From: a virus | Virus record (IMG/VR): IMGVR_UViG_3300021373_002787 | Coordinates: 1 to 64,000 of that record | DNA: 64,000 bases | Strand: one strand, 5' to 3' | In this document: in pieces, positions 42,442 through 50,456 of the stretch | How positions within the stretch are numbered: the stretch's first letter is position 1 | How the letters are laid out: the number at the start of each line of letters is the position of its first letter | Made by a program: the position numbers and the translations under genes | The notes under the pieces: model-generated | The model's database searches: none | The model's input: the letters and a program-made list of their open reading frames with translations, nothing else | Told to the model about the DNA's origin: nothing

Positions 42442-42756
42442 TTATCTTTTAATTTCTATATTATAATAATGTTCATTATCACCATTTTCTTTAACAACCT
42501 GTAGAGCTTTTGCACCAAAATCTTTAATAGCCTCTCTAATATCTTTTGCAATAGATTGGCCCTTCATACCTCTATATGTTATGAAAATATTTTTTGTGTC
42601 TTTAGGTCCTTTTGGAAAAGCATAAGGAACAAATTTACTTTTCATTTCTTGAGCAGTGCCATGATTCCAATCAAGTTCATTTTCAAGGTGCTTGATTAAT
42701 TCATCAACGTTTACAGATTCATTAATATATTGTTCGAATAGTTTTATGTGTTTCAT
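42442..42756 (-). CDS. Capsid-targeted cargo protein
   Basis: A 104-residue basic protein between the two duplicate genes: MKHIKLFEQYINE-S, then VNVDELIKHLENELDWNH and a small alpha/beta domain (NIFITYRGMKGQSI, then KDIREAIKDFGAKALQVV). No family recognised. Its leader and those of its neighbours are alike, consistent with growth of the cluster by local duplication. Confidence 0.74.
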   Translation of the reverse strand: MKHIKLFEQYINESVNVDELIKHLENELDWNHGTAQEMKSKFVPYAFPKGPKDTKNIFITYRGMKGQSIAKDIREAIKDFGAKALQVVKENGDNEHYYNIEIKR

Positions 42757-42774
42757 CTTGGTGTTATATTTTAT

Positions 42775-43023
42775 TTAATAGTCAAACTCATAACCTAGAA
42801 CGTTATCAACATATGATTCTAGTTCTTCTCTAGTATCACTTAGTTCATCTGAATTTGGATCTACTAGACCTTTATCCATTAAATAGTCGATGAACATGTC
42901 CATGTCTTCGGCATCCCAAGAATCTCTTCCCTTCATTGTTTTAGCCCACCATGTTTTAGCCTCTTTCTCGATTTTCTTATCGGCTTCATTTACAAATTGT
43001 TCAAATAGCTTTACGTGTTTCAT
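42775..43023 (-). CDS. Small capsid-targeted cargo protein, copy B of a duplicate
   Basis: An 82-residue paralogue of the gene at 42175: MKHVKLFEQFVNE-A, DKKIEKEAKTWWAKTMKGRD, DMDMFIDYLMDKGLVDPN. The differences fall in the loop after the central helix and at the C-terminus, which suggests selection for variation at those sites or simple drift. It follows the ligase-like gene by 8 nt. Confidence 0.76.
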   Translation of the reverse strand: MKHVKLFEQFVNEADKKIEKEAKTWWAKTMKGRDSWDAEDMDMFIDYLMDKGLVDPNSDELSDTREELESYVDNVLGYEFDY

Positions 43024-43031
43024 TTTACTCC

Positions 43032-44321
43032 TTATTTTTTGTATGCTAAGATACTTCTAATTTGATGGATTGGTGCAAAAATACCAGTGTACTTATAGAC
43101 TTTACCTTTATAAACAAATGTAATACCTTCGGTAGGTACAATGTTCTCTAATCCTCCAACTGCTGCAACTCTACTTAATTCATGTTCAAGTTTTTCAACA
43201 TCTGTCGCATCTCCATTTTTTCTAATAGTATTAATAGCAGTCTCGATCTCTTTGCGCATCTGCTCTCCAGCCTGTGTTGGGTTTGCGGATAAGAAAGCCT
43301 CCATATGTTGCATCATCTCTGTACCAACCTCTAGGAAAAGATTTTCAAGAGGAGCATAGATTTGCTTCTTAATCATCTTTTCATTCTTTTTCTCGAAATC
43401 ACTGTACTCCTTTGTTAAATCGGGACCCATGTCCTTTTTCATTTTAGCAACACTATATGATTTGTTGATCCCTCCAAGTCGATTAGCAATTCCTTCAATT
43501 GACTCTTCTGGAATATCTATGTCAAGTCCTCTAACGACGTTAACCGCTCTACCAACGACAAAATCCTGTACTGTTGAATTTAAGTTAATACCTGCATCCT
43601 GCATGATACCTTTTAGTTTGTCATTATAATACTTTGCTCTCGCTTTGGTATTCTTAAATGGCTTGATAGGAATATCCTGTGGTCCACGAACATAGAACAT
43701 CTCTTGTGCTGCAGCGTTTGCGTCTGCTATCATCTTACCAAGATCTCTACCGGCTTGTTTATCTTCTCCAACTACTTTTCCATCAATGTCGTATTCTACA
43801 ATACCATGAAATACTAGAAGGTCTTGACCATAAGGAACTGTGTTCTGTGTTACTGGAGTCATAATTTCGACGCTTGCGAATTTTGTACCTTCACCAAACA
43901 TCTTTTCTTTATCACCAGGAGAAAGGGCTCCAATTGAAGCACTTAGATCGCGCATTGCTGTGTTGTATGCAATTTCAATGTCTCCTCTGTCTTTGAATTT
44001 TGCGGCAAGATCGGCTGCTGTCATTGCGTTTTCACCAGCATTCTTAAGATGACTCTTATTTCTTGCAGCAATTAGTTGACCATTCTTCCATGAAATTGAA
44101 AGCTGCTGTCCGTCAGTTTTTTCTTGAACGAAGTTTTCTGGACCAAATGCTCCTTGAACTGTAGCATCAATCATATCTTTTACATCCGCCATTGTTAAAC
44201 CTAAGTCTTCAAACGGATGGGTAAGGTGGCCATATGCTCCACCTTCAAATAACGGTTCGAGGTCAGTATTTCTGACCTCTCTTTCCGTTAAAAATTCTTC
44301 GTATGTATATAATTTATTCAT
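43032..44321 (-). CDS. Ligase-fold nucleotidyltransferase (RNA/DNA ligase-like)
   Basis: A 429-residue protein. ENFVQEKTDGQQLSISWK puts the motif I Lys at residue 68 (K-T-D-G), with an upstream HPFEDLGLTMADVK segment seen in a widespread phage family. FASVEIMTP and DLLVFHGIV follow as motifs III/IIIa, and VPTEGITFVYKGKVYKYTG near the C-terminus gives motifs IV and V, so the full covalent nucleotidyltransferase core is present. The start YTYEEFLTE-R resembles a targeting peptide with a cut after LTE13. It lies inside the cargo cluster, between the mosaic protein at 44322 and the duplicate genes. The substrate (RNA, DNA or another) is not readable. Confidence 0.65.
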   Translation of the reverse strand: MNKLYTYEEFLTEREVRNTDLEPLFEGGAYGHLTHPFEDLGLTMADVKDMIDATVQGAFGPENFVQEKTDGQQLSISWKNGQLIAARNKSHLKNAGENAMTAADLAAKFKDRGDIEIAYNTAMRDLSASIGALSPGDKEKMFGEGTKFASVEIMTPVTQNTVPYGQDLLVFHGIVEYDIDGKVVGEDKQAGRDLGKMIADANAAAQEMFYVRGPQDIPIKPFKNTKARAKYYNDKLKGIMQDAGINLNSTVQDFVVGRAVNVVRGLDIDIPEESIEGIANRLGGINKSYSVAKMKKDMGPDLTKEYSDFEKKNEKMIKKQIYAPLENLFLEVGTEMMQHMEAFLSANPTQAGEQMRKEIETAINTIRKNGDATDVEKLEHELSRVAAVGGLENIVPTEGITFVYKGKVYKYTGIFAPIHQIRSILAYKK

Positions 44322-46271
44322 TTATCCTAGTGAAGATTGTAAAGCTCCTACCATAGAACCATAATCTCCTTTATGTTTTGAAATTAAACCATCGACTATT
44401 TCTTGTGCTTTTTCTTCGTCAAATTTATCTCCAAATGCTTTTTGAAGTACTGCAAAAGCATATTCTTTGAAGTCATCATCTGATTTTACTTCAGCTTCGG
44501 TAACTGCTGATTCTTTAATATCAAATGAATGAACTCCACCACCTGACATAATATCTCTCCACTCAACGTGATTTAACTCTACTTCTGGATATAGTGTCTT
44601 TACTTGATCGATTACATAGTCTGGATTTACTTTAAATCCGTATCTAACCTCTAGTTTTTTCTTATCAAGTTTTGTAACTTTTGGTGGTGTATTACCACTA
44701 TACGCTATGCGAAGTTGATATTGTACATCGCTCTTATTTAGACCTTCGCTTACTTCAACATCCGCTGATTCCATTGGCTCAAACATTTTAACCATCATTT
44801 CAAAGTCTTTCTTAAAATAACTTCTTAGGTAACCTCTAACCGCATCGTCAATTAAACCATCTCTATCTCTTTTGTATTCTGGCCAATCATCCCAGTGCCA
44901 ATCAACTGCATTTTCCGCAGCATCTCTTAGTTTTCTATCAAAAGGTGATGGCATTTTCTTAGGACTACCAGCATCTTTATGGATTTGTTGATTCATGATG
45001 CTTTGATCTGAAGAACCCCATTCGTTGACTACTGATTCTCCTGCAAAGTCTTCTGCATTCTCTTTGTCCTCTTTATCTACTGAAGTTACTTTGTACGTTT
45101 CACCGTCAACCTCAAATTCATCTTCACCGTCTGCGATTGCCTTTGCTCTTGCAGCTCCAAACTCATTTCCTTCAAGAATTCTAGCCTCTAGTACTTCTTT
45201 ACTTTCGAATTGAGCGTGAAAATCAGCGATTAATTTTGCGGCCATTGTTTTCTCTCCAATAGAATCTAGGTATAGTGCAGTTCCTTCAACGATTCCTTGT
45301 CCTCCCCAGCCAGCGGCATTTGAAATTCTAGAAGCTTCATTATATAATGCGACTTTAATTCTATCCGCTGAAACTTTAACTTCAATATTACCAAGTCCGC
45401 TTGGTTTTGTTACGATCGGAGAAAGTGCTCCTTTGATATTTTTAGCAATTGCATTTCCCTCTCTAGAAAAATTAGCGTCCTCCATTGCAGCTTGGAAAAT
45501 AACTTTAACTGCCCCAAGTTGCATATTTTTACCATCTACTAAACTTGTGTACATCTTACCAAATAGGTGATTGTATTGAGTTACTACCTTCTTAGCATCT
45601 CTCTTATATTCGATTGGAAAACTTCCAGTTGCTTCAAAAACAAACTTTTCAAAACGAGTAGTTTCAACTGTTTCAAATGCAGGTTTTAGGTCATTATCTT
45701 CATAAGTATCTGCCATATACCATTTTCCGTCTCTTTCATCATATAGATAGATGAATTCTGCCCATGACTGTTTAGCATCTCCAATAAAGTCTCTAATGTA
45801 GCCTGCGTTTCCTGACATTGTCTCCGTATCGTCGTTATAATAATTAATCTTCTTTGGATCAGCCTCTAAACCAGATCCTGCTCCATTTTGAATAACAACG
45901 TCGATGTTTTTTCTCTTAGATCCTGAGTAACCCTTCTTGATTAGTGGTAACATATTTTCTGGATAACCGTCATAATGCATATAAACAGCTTGAATGTCTC
46001 CCTTTTTATTAATTTTACCAAAGAATGAACGTGTTCCCTCTTCAATTAGAGAAAGTGATTCATTAAGATCAGTACCTTCTAATCTTGAAAAGAACTCTCC
46101 TCTCTTTTCTTCGTCTAGTTCAGATACTTTTGTTACTCCGTATTCTGCCAATAGATCTTTGAAACTGCGTGCAGTTTCTTCTCTAGCCTCTGTTTGTTTT
46201 TGTGCTTCCTCTTCAGCTAATCTTTGTGATCTAGCCTTTGTGAAGTCTTCAAATGAATTTAATCCAGCCAT
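44322..46271 (-). CDS. Large head-associated protein, cargo-like
   Basis: A 649-residue protein. The start LNSFEDFTKARSQRLAEEE is weakly like the targeting peptides. At about 375-410 it has RILEGNEFGAARAKAIADG, then EFEVDGETYKVT, the same motif as in the gene at 36125 (IIEEGRAFVAAAKKA and FEFDGETFPVT). The C-terminal 200 residues carry an alpha/beta region (VTKLDKKKLEVRYGFKV) and a helical end. No enzyme motif recognised. A GATATATAAA promoter (46307-46316) lies 35 nt upstream. It starts the late transcript that runs into the ligase-like gene with no gap. Confidence 0.6.
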   Translation of the reverse strand: MAGLNSFEDFTKARSQRLAEEEAQKQTEAREETARSFKDLLAEYGVTKVSELDEEKRGEFFSRLEGTDLNESLSLIEEGTRSFFGKINKKGDIQAVYMHYDGYPENMLPLIKKGYSGSKRKNIDVVIQNGAGSGLEADPKKINYYNDDTETMSGNAGYIRDFIGDAKQSWAEFIYLYDERDGKWYMADTYEDNDLKPAFETVETTRFEKFVFEATGSFPIEYKRDAKKVVTQYNHLFGKMYTSLVDGKNMQLGAVKVIFQAAMEDANFSREGNAIAKNIKGALSPIVTKPSGLGNIEVKVSADRIKVALYNEASRISNAAGWGGQGIVEGTALYLDSIGEKTMAAKLIADFHAQFESKEVLEARILEGNEFGAARAKAIADGEDEFEVDGETYKVTSVDKEDKENAEDFAGESVVNEWGSSDQSIMNQQIHKDAGSPKKMPSPFDRKLRDAAENAVDWHWDDWPEYKRDRDGLIDDAVRGYLRSYFKKDFEMMVKMFEPMESADVEVSEGLNKSDVQYQLRIAYSGNTPPKVTKLDKKKLEVRYGFKVNPDYVIDQVKTLYPEVELNHVEWRDIMSGGGVHSFDIKESAVTEAEVKSDDDFKEYAFAVLQKAFGDKFDEEKAQEIVDGLISKHKGDYGSMVGALQSSLG

Positions 46272-46306
46272 TGTATTATTTTATTTTTTGATTATGTCTG
46301 TACTTT

Positions 46307-46316
46307 TTTATATATC
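46307..46316 (-). promoter_or_regulatory. Putative late promoter GATATATAAA
   Basis: Exact consensus, overlapping the Asp-Ile-stop end of uvsW and 35 nt from the ATG at 46271. It separates the recombination genes from the late cargo cluster. Confidence 0.6.
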
Positions 46317-47816
46317 TCCGTCAAACTTTACCTTTTTAATGTCATACTGAAACTTCTGCTCCTTGTATATCTTACGCCTAGCTTTCGAGTGTCTCATTAA
46401 ATAGTTGTCCCAGTCTGGTGAGCTAATGTCATCTACAAAGTCAACGATCGTTACACTATCTTTTGACTCATGTTGTCTTAATCCACGACCAATTGATTGT
46501 CGAATTATCACCTCTGATTTAAAAGATTCTGTGAAGAATATATTGTGAATTTTCTTAATTGAAATACCAGTAGAGAAGGTACCATAGCTTGCTACGATAA
46601 CGACCTCTTCTCCGATCTCCATTTTCTTTTTGTATTCTTCGCGAATGTCCTTATCGGTACCGCCGTCAACATAGTAAACGGTCTTGTCGCTATCATTGCG
46701 AAGTTTTTCATATATCTTCTGGCCATGTTCAATCCTGTGGAAAAGTACAAGGGAATTGCCGCGTACTCTGGAAATGATGTTACAAATAAAATTGAGCCTG
46801 CCCTCCGAATTAATGATATAGTTTTGTTCAAATTTGAAAACGTCTTTACTTTCATATTTATTAAATGCCATTTCTCTGAAAGCCTCTTTTGCTTTTTCAG
46901 GTGCATAGTCCATCTCAATAACTTTTACGCGACAGTTTGCAATGTAACCCTCAGTTTGAAGGAAATTTGCGCTTACCTCGGTAATTAGTGGACCAGTATA
47001 GGCCATTAGTGTTAGTCGATCCAGTGTTCCAGACTTTGGTATAGTACCGGAAAGGCCATATCGATAGTCGGCATTTTTACACTTCGATAGGATCGTTTTA
47101 ATTGACTGTGATTTTGCTTTGTGAGTTTCATCAATGATCACAGCATCAAATTGGTCAAAGTATTCAGCTTTCTTCTTAATTAATGATTGATATGTACCGA
47201 TCACTACGTTTCTGCCAGCTCTGATCTTTTGACCACTATAAATTTGCTGAATCTTGATGTTTACCTGGTTTCGATAGTTATAGTCCATAAAGTCCTCACT
47301 TGCTTGAATTACAAGTGAAACGTTTGGTACGATAAACAGGATCTTTTCAGCCTTTTGTTTCTCTAAAATATATGCAACTGTTAGGAATGAGATTAGTGTC
47401 TTACCAGCAGATGTTGCAAGCTCTGAAAGACACTTTCTAAATTTTAATATGTTATATGCAGCGTCGATTTGATAGTCGCGGGGTGTTATCTCTGAATCAT
47501 CAAAGAAATCTAATGCCCATTTTTCAAAAGACTCGGCACTAATGTCCCTATCGAAAAGTTCGGTAATTCCATTAATCTTTAGCTCGTACTTGTATTCCTT
47601 ACAAATGTCAACCACCTCTTTCCAAAGACCAGATGGAATCCATTTATCGTCCTTGACATAGGAAATGTAGCCGTCCCATACCCCCTTTTTGACAAGTGGA
47701 TTGAATCTCCACGAGTCAATTCTTTTGGTAAGTGATATATTCAGCTGCTCGAGTTCTAATGAAGTCGCATCATCGATTCTAAGCAACTGTTTATTTTCAG
47801 TTAAACTGAGCTCCAT
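46308..47816 (-). CDS. uvsW: Recombination helicase UvsW
   Basis: SF2 helicase that remodels R-loops and branched DNA and shifts replication from origin to recombination mode. The 502-residue protein (T4 UvsW has 503) shows an N-terminal DNA-binding part, Q-like RDYQIDAAYNI, Walker A LATSAGKT, DEAH-type IIDETHKAKS, motif III GLSGTIPKS, and the C-terminal motifs VVIVASYGTFSTGISI and IIRQSIGRGLRQ. It is coupled in order with uvsY, primase and gp32. Confidence 0.95.
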   Translation of the reverse strand: MELSLTENKQLLRIDDATSLELEQLNISLTKRIDSWRFNPLVKKGVWDGYISYVKDDKWIPSGLWKEVVDICKEYKYELKINGITELFDRDISAESFEKWALDFFDDSEITPRDYQIDAAYNILKFRKCLSELATSAGKTLISFLTVAYILEKQKAEKILFIVPNVSLVIQASEDFMDYNYRNQVNIKIQQIYSGQKIRAGRNVVIGTYQSLIKKKAEYFDQFDAVIIDETHKAKSQSIKTILSKCKNADYRYGLSGTIPKSGTLDRLTLMAYTGPLITEVSANFLQTEGYIANCRVKVIEMDYAPEKAKEAFREMAFNKYESKDVFKFEQNYIINSEGRLNFICNIISRVRGNSLVLFHRIEHGQKIYEKLRNDSDKTVYYVDGGTDKDIREEYKKKMEIGEEVVIVASYGTFSTGISIKKIHNIFFTESFKSEVIIRQSIGRGLRQHESKDSVTIVDFVDDISSPDWDNYLMRHSKARRKIYKEQKFQYDIKKVKFDGDI

Positions 47817-47841
47817 TCATGATAGAGTCTTTTTATTCTCC

Positions 47842-48270
47842 TTACAGGTCTTTAATGGCTAACCTGTTTCGGATGGCAAAGCCCATATTATCTAGGGTTT
47901 TTACCGACTCCTTGAAAAAGTCTAATTGATTTTCAAGGTGTGAGAGTATGGCATTTTCGTCAGCTAGGTCGGCCTCGATGAATCGCTCTTTTTGCTTTTC
48001 ACCAAGTTTGTAGTCATACTCATAGTAACGTAGATATGCTTCTCTATAACGATCTGCTATCTTACGCTTCTGATCTTTAATCTTCACATTGATATATGCG
48101 ATGTGATCGATCATCTTTTGGCGATTGGAGAGAACCATTGCAATAGTGTCCTCCATGCCATTTATGTATCTTAGTGATTTTGCTAGGTCCTGGATCTTTA
48201 AAGTCCATTCTTCTCGCTGTTCACTTAATTTCTTATCCAGTGCTAGGATCTTTTCTCTATTTGACATCAA
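47842..48270 (-). CDS. uvsY: Recombination mediator UvsY, probable
   Basis: In T4, UvsY loads UvsX on gp32-coated DNA. The 142-residue protein (T4 has 137) is a basic helical protein with the same outline: EEWTLKIQDLAKSLRYING, KDQKRKIADRYREAYLRYY, and a conserved end LDNMGFAIRNRLAIKDL (T4 ends ...IKSRGFAIKHIQD). It sits 25 nt from uvsW and beside primase and gp32, its functional partners. MM at the start leaves two possible start codons one codon apart. Confidence 0.72.
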   Translation of the reverse strand: MMSNREKILALDKKLSEQREEWTLKIQDLAKSLRYINGMEDTIAMVLSNRQKMIDHIAYINVKIKDQKRKIADRYREAYLRYYEYDYKLGEKQKERFIEADLADENAILSHLENQLDFFKESVKTLDNMGFAIRNRLAIKDL

Positions 48271-48278
48271 TATTATTA

Positions 48279-48500
48279 TTAAAACAGTCCCTTGTCCTTG
48301 TTATTCTTTCTTATAAACTCCGATACCCTTAATTTCTTTTTAAACTTCGGCTTCTCAATATCGATCTTTGGAGCATCATGGTCATAATTGGCGGAAGTAA
48401 AGCCAAGCATGGCTTTCATCCCTTTAAACCTGTCTCGGTCCCTGTAAAAATCATCAAGATCCTTGTCTACCATCTCTGTAATTCCTTCTATACGTACCAT
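48279..48500 (-). CDS. Small hypothetical protein with LF tail
   Basis: A 73-residue basic protein between primase and UvsY, overlapping the primase stop by 13 nt. It has an acidic N-terminal helix (KDLDDFYRDRDRFKGMK) and ends KNNKDKGLF. The LF end matches the C-termini of several replication proteins in this window (RNase H, gp33-like, polymerase), so it may bind the clamp. No family recognised. Confidence 0.65.
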   Translation of the reverse strand: MVRIEGITEMVDKDLDDFYRDRDRFKGMKAMLGFTSANYDHDAPKIDIEKPKFKKKLRVSEFIRKNNKDKGLF

Positions 48501-49564
48501 AGATCTAATTGACTTGAAGTGAAATAATCATCCAGTTTTTTAATTGCTGGGTTCTTTAGCTCGAAACACTTAATAACCAAATCGTTCAGATCTTTTATAT
48601 CATATGTATCTAATTTATTTTCTTTTAAAAATTTAGACCACATAAATACAGATCTGCCCTTCTTTAATTTTTCAGCCATCTTTTTCTTACCAGTTTTGTC
48701 ATTATCAAACATATAACGAACAGTTGCCATTTGGTCGAACTCTTCAGTGTTACGACCAGCCGTTGCAAGTGCAAGGCTATTAGTCATAAACTTAGAGTCG
48801 ATTGGACCCTCAAAAATCGTAACTGGTCGTTGGAAATTTATTTGCATAATTCCAAACAGAGTCGATAGTTTTGTTATCTTTTCAAGTTCTTCTTGACTGA
48901 CTTCTAATTCCTTACCTAGCTCTTCATATAATTTTGGAAGGTCATATGTTAGGTATCTTTGTCCCTTTCCTTTCATTCTTCGACTTTGTGCCGACATAAT
49001 CTTACCATCTCCAGTAAAATTAAGAATCCAAAGGCGATTGTCTCTTGGGCTAAATAGGAACTCTTCACTCTTTTTATGAAGCAGTCTCTTTTTTAGATAG
49101 AGCCAAATCCAGTCTCCAGGTTCTATTTCTCTCGCAGCAAATCCACGCTTAAACTCTTCAACTGATATTGCTAAGTCACTTACACTTTGAAATACAGAAT
49201 GTGTTAGGGTATCTGCCTGTGATGTTACTGACCTATTGTGTTTGATATAGTCAATAATAGTAAATGAATCCTCTGAACTGGGAAGTCTTACCTCGTTCTC
49301 GCGAAGAAGTGTCTTAAGATCGGTGTGATAACCACAGTTGTAACAATGATATTGGAGGGTGTCCCAGTACATGTTACCCCTCTTCTTTGTATCGTCATTA
49401 TGCGAATCCCCACAATAAGGACACGCCATAGTAATTCTACCAGGCATGTCCTTTAGCATTTGCTTGTTGGGATTTGAATGCGCCGTTAGACATACGTCCT
49501 TCAGCGCTTTCATAATCTTTAATCTAAGCTCTTCAGTAAGCTGTGGATTAGATGTCGAGGTCAT
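48488..49564 (-). CDS. 61: DNA primase (gp61-like)
   Basis: Makes RNA primers with helicase gp41. The 358-residue protein (T4 gp61 has 342) has an N-terminal zinc ribbon, CPYCGDSHND and YHCYNCGYH, then a TOPRIM-type core with FEGPIDSKFM (Glu) and YMFDNDKTGK (Asp-x-Asp). The start overlaps the end of the gp32 gene by 17 nt, which links primase production to single-strand binding protein. Confidence 0.92.
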   Translation of the reverse strand: MTSTSNPQLTEELRLKIMKALKDVCLTAHSNPNKQMLKDMPGRITMACPYCGDSHNDDTKKRGNMYWDTLQYHCYNCGYHTDLKTLLRENEVRLPSSEDSFTIIDYIKHNRSVTSQADTLTHSVFQSVSDLAISVEEFKRGFAAREIEPGDWIWLYLKKRLLHKKSEEFLFSPRDNRLWILNFTGDGKIMSAQSRRMKGKGQRYLTYDLPKLYEELGKELEVSQEELEKITKLSTLFGIMQINFQRPVTIFEGPIDSKFMTNSLALATAGRNTEEFDQMATVRYMFDNDKTGKKKMAEKLKKGRSVFMWSKFLKENKLDTYDIKDLNDLVIKCFELKNPAIKKLDDYFTSSQLDLWYV

Positions 49565-50456
49565 CTAGGAAAGAGTCTAGATCGTCATCACTTGAAACTT
49601 CAGTGGTTGAAGATTCTGTACCCGCAGTTTCTGCAACTTTTTCTTTCTTAGGAGCAGCTTTCTTAGCCTCTTTTTTAGGAGCTGAAGAAGTTACTTCAGA
49701 AATTGCATCACCTGGATTTAGGTACATCTTCAATACACCATTTACAAAGTCTCTTGTTTCACCGTCCCATGCTTTGTATTCATAAGATGTGAGTGAAGGT
49801 GCGTTTTCTAGCTCTTCTTTGATCGCTGCCATCGATTCCTTTGTGCGTTCTGCTGGAGAACCCGAAACATCGATTGCTGAACGAGATGAAGAGAACTTCG
49901 ACTTGTCATAGTTATTGTATTCACCTTGACGGGTAATGATTAACTCAAAGTTCTTTCCTTCAAATAGATCGAATACTTGAGTTGGTTCGCCAAAGTCTGG
50001 TTTTAGTTCTGCGTCAATCTTCTCTTTGATCTTGTAACCGAACTTGTAAATCATGTAAGTTCCTTCCAAGTCTGGATTTTGTGGATCCTTAATAATCTTG
50101 ATTAGAGAATAGTATTGTTGACGTCTCTTAAGTTTTTCTGATGCTTTACGGTCAACTGCTGAATCAGAGTTGCGAAGCTTCCAGAATACGTCTGCGATTG
50201 GGCATTTTTCACCAATTGAAGATGGTGAGTCAACCAATTTACCGTCACCGTTTGAGTCTGTCAACCAGTGAACGTATTTTTGAACTAGAGAATTACGAGG
50301 ATTCTCAGGGTTTGGAACGAAGCGGATTAGCGCTTTGTAAGTTCCGTCTTTTCCATCGTCAGCTGTTGGTTTGTAAACCTCACTAACGGAGTTTGTTGTG
50401 GGCTGATGCGTTTCTACGTCTTCTACGCCCAAATTAAAAATGTCAAAATCTGCCAT
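49548..50456 (-). CDS. 32: Single-stranded DNA-binding protein (gp32-like)
   Basis: Coats single-stranded DNA and organises the replisome. The 302-residue protein (T4 gp32 has 301) has an OB-type core (ALIRFVPNPENPRNSLVQKY, then VHWLTDSNGDGK; YSLIKIIKDPQNPDLEGTY) and an acidic tail DDDLDSFLDDLDI that in T4 contacts partner proteins. T4 gp32 binds zinc through one His and three Cys; only one Cys (EKCPIAD) is visible near that site, so the zinc is probably absent. A linker rich in Ala and Lys precedes the tail. Confidence 0.9.
   Translation of the reverse strand: MADFDIFNLGVEDVETHQPTTNSVSEVYKPTADDGKDGTYKALIRFVPNPENPRNSLVQKYVHWLTDSNGDGKLVDSPSSIGEKCPIADVFWKLRNSDSAVDRKASEKLKRRQQYYSLIKIIKDPQNPDLEGTYMIYKFGYKIKEKIDAELKPDFGEPTQVFDLFEGKNFELIITRQGEYNNYDKSKFSSSRSAIDVSGSPAERTKESMAAIKEELENAPSLTSYEYKAWDGETRDFVNGVLKMYLNPGDAISEVTSSAPKKEAKKAAPKKEKVAETAGTESSTTEVSSDDDLDSFLDDLDI

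Larger units (their letters stand above)
35853..43023 (-). repeat. Dispersed start-region repeat of cargo genes
   Basis: A segment of about 35 bp covering the ATG and the targeting peptide (plus strand, TTCAAATAGTTTTACGTG followed by TTTCAT, with variants) recurs at the 5' ends of the genes starting at 35897, 36103, 40632, 40994, 41666, 42132, 42432, 42756 and 43023, and again at 27799 and 14050. The shared block extends to the codons for the cleavage site (TTACAAATTGTTCAA). DNA identity is high enough to serve as a recombination target. Confidence 0.75.
42175..43023 (-). repeat. Duplicated cargo gene pair flanking a third gene
   Basis: The coding DNA at 42175-42432 and 42775-43023 is highly similar through most of its length (for example the stretch encoding MDMFIDYLMDKGL), and the leaders before 42132 and 42756 share a TATATTTTATTTAA segment. 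A duplication of one or two genes with later divergence explains this. Confidence 0.8.
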
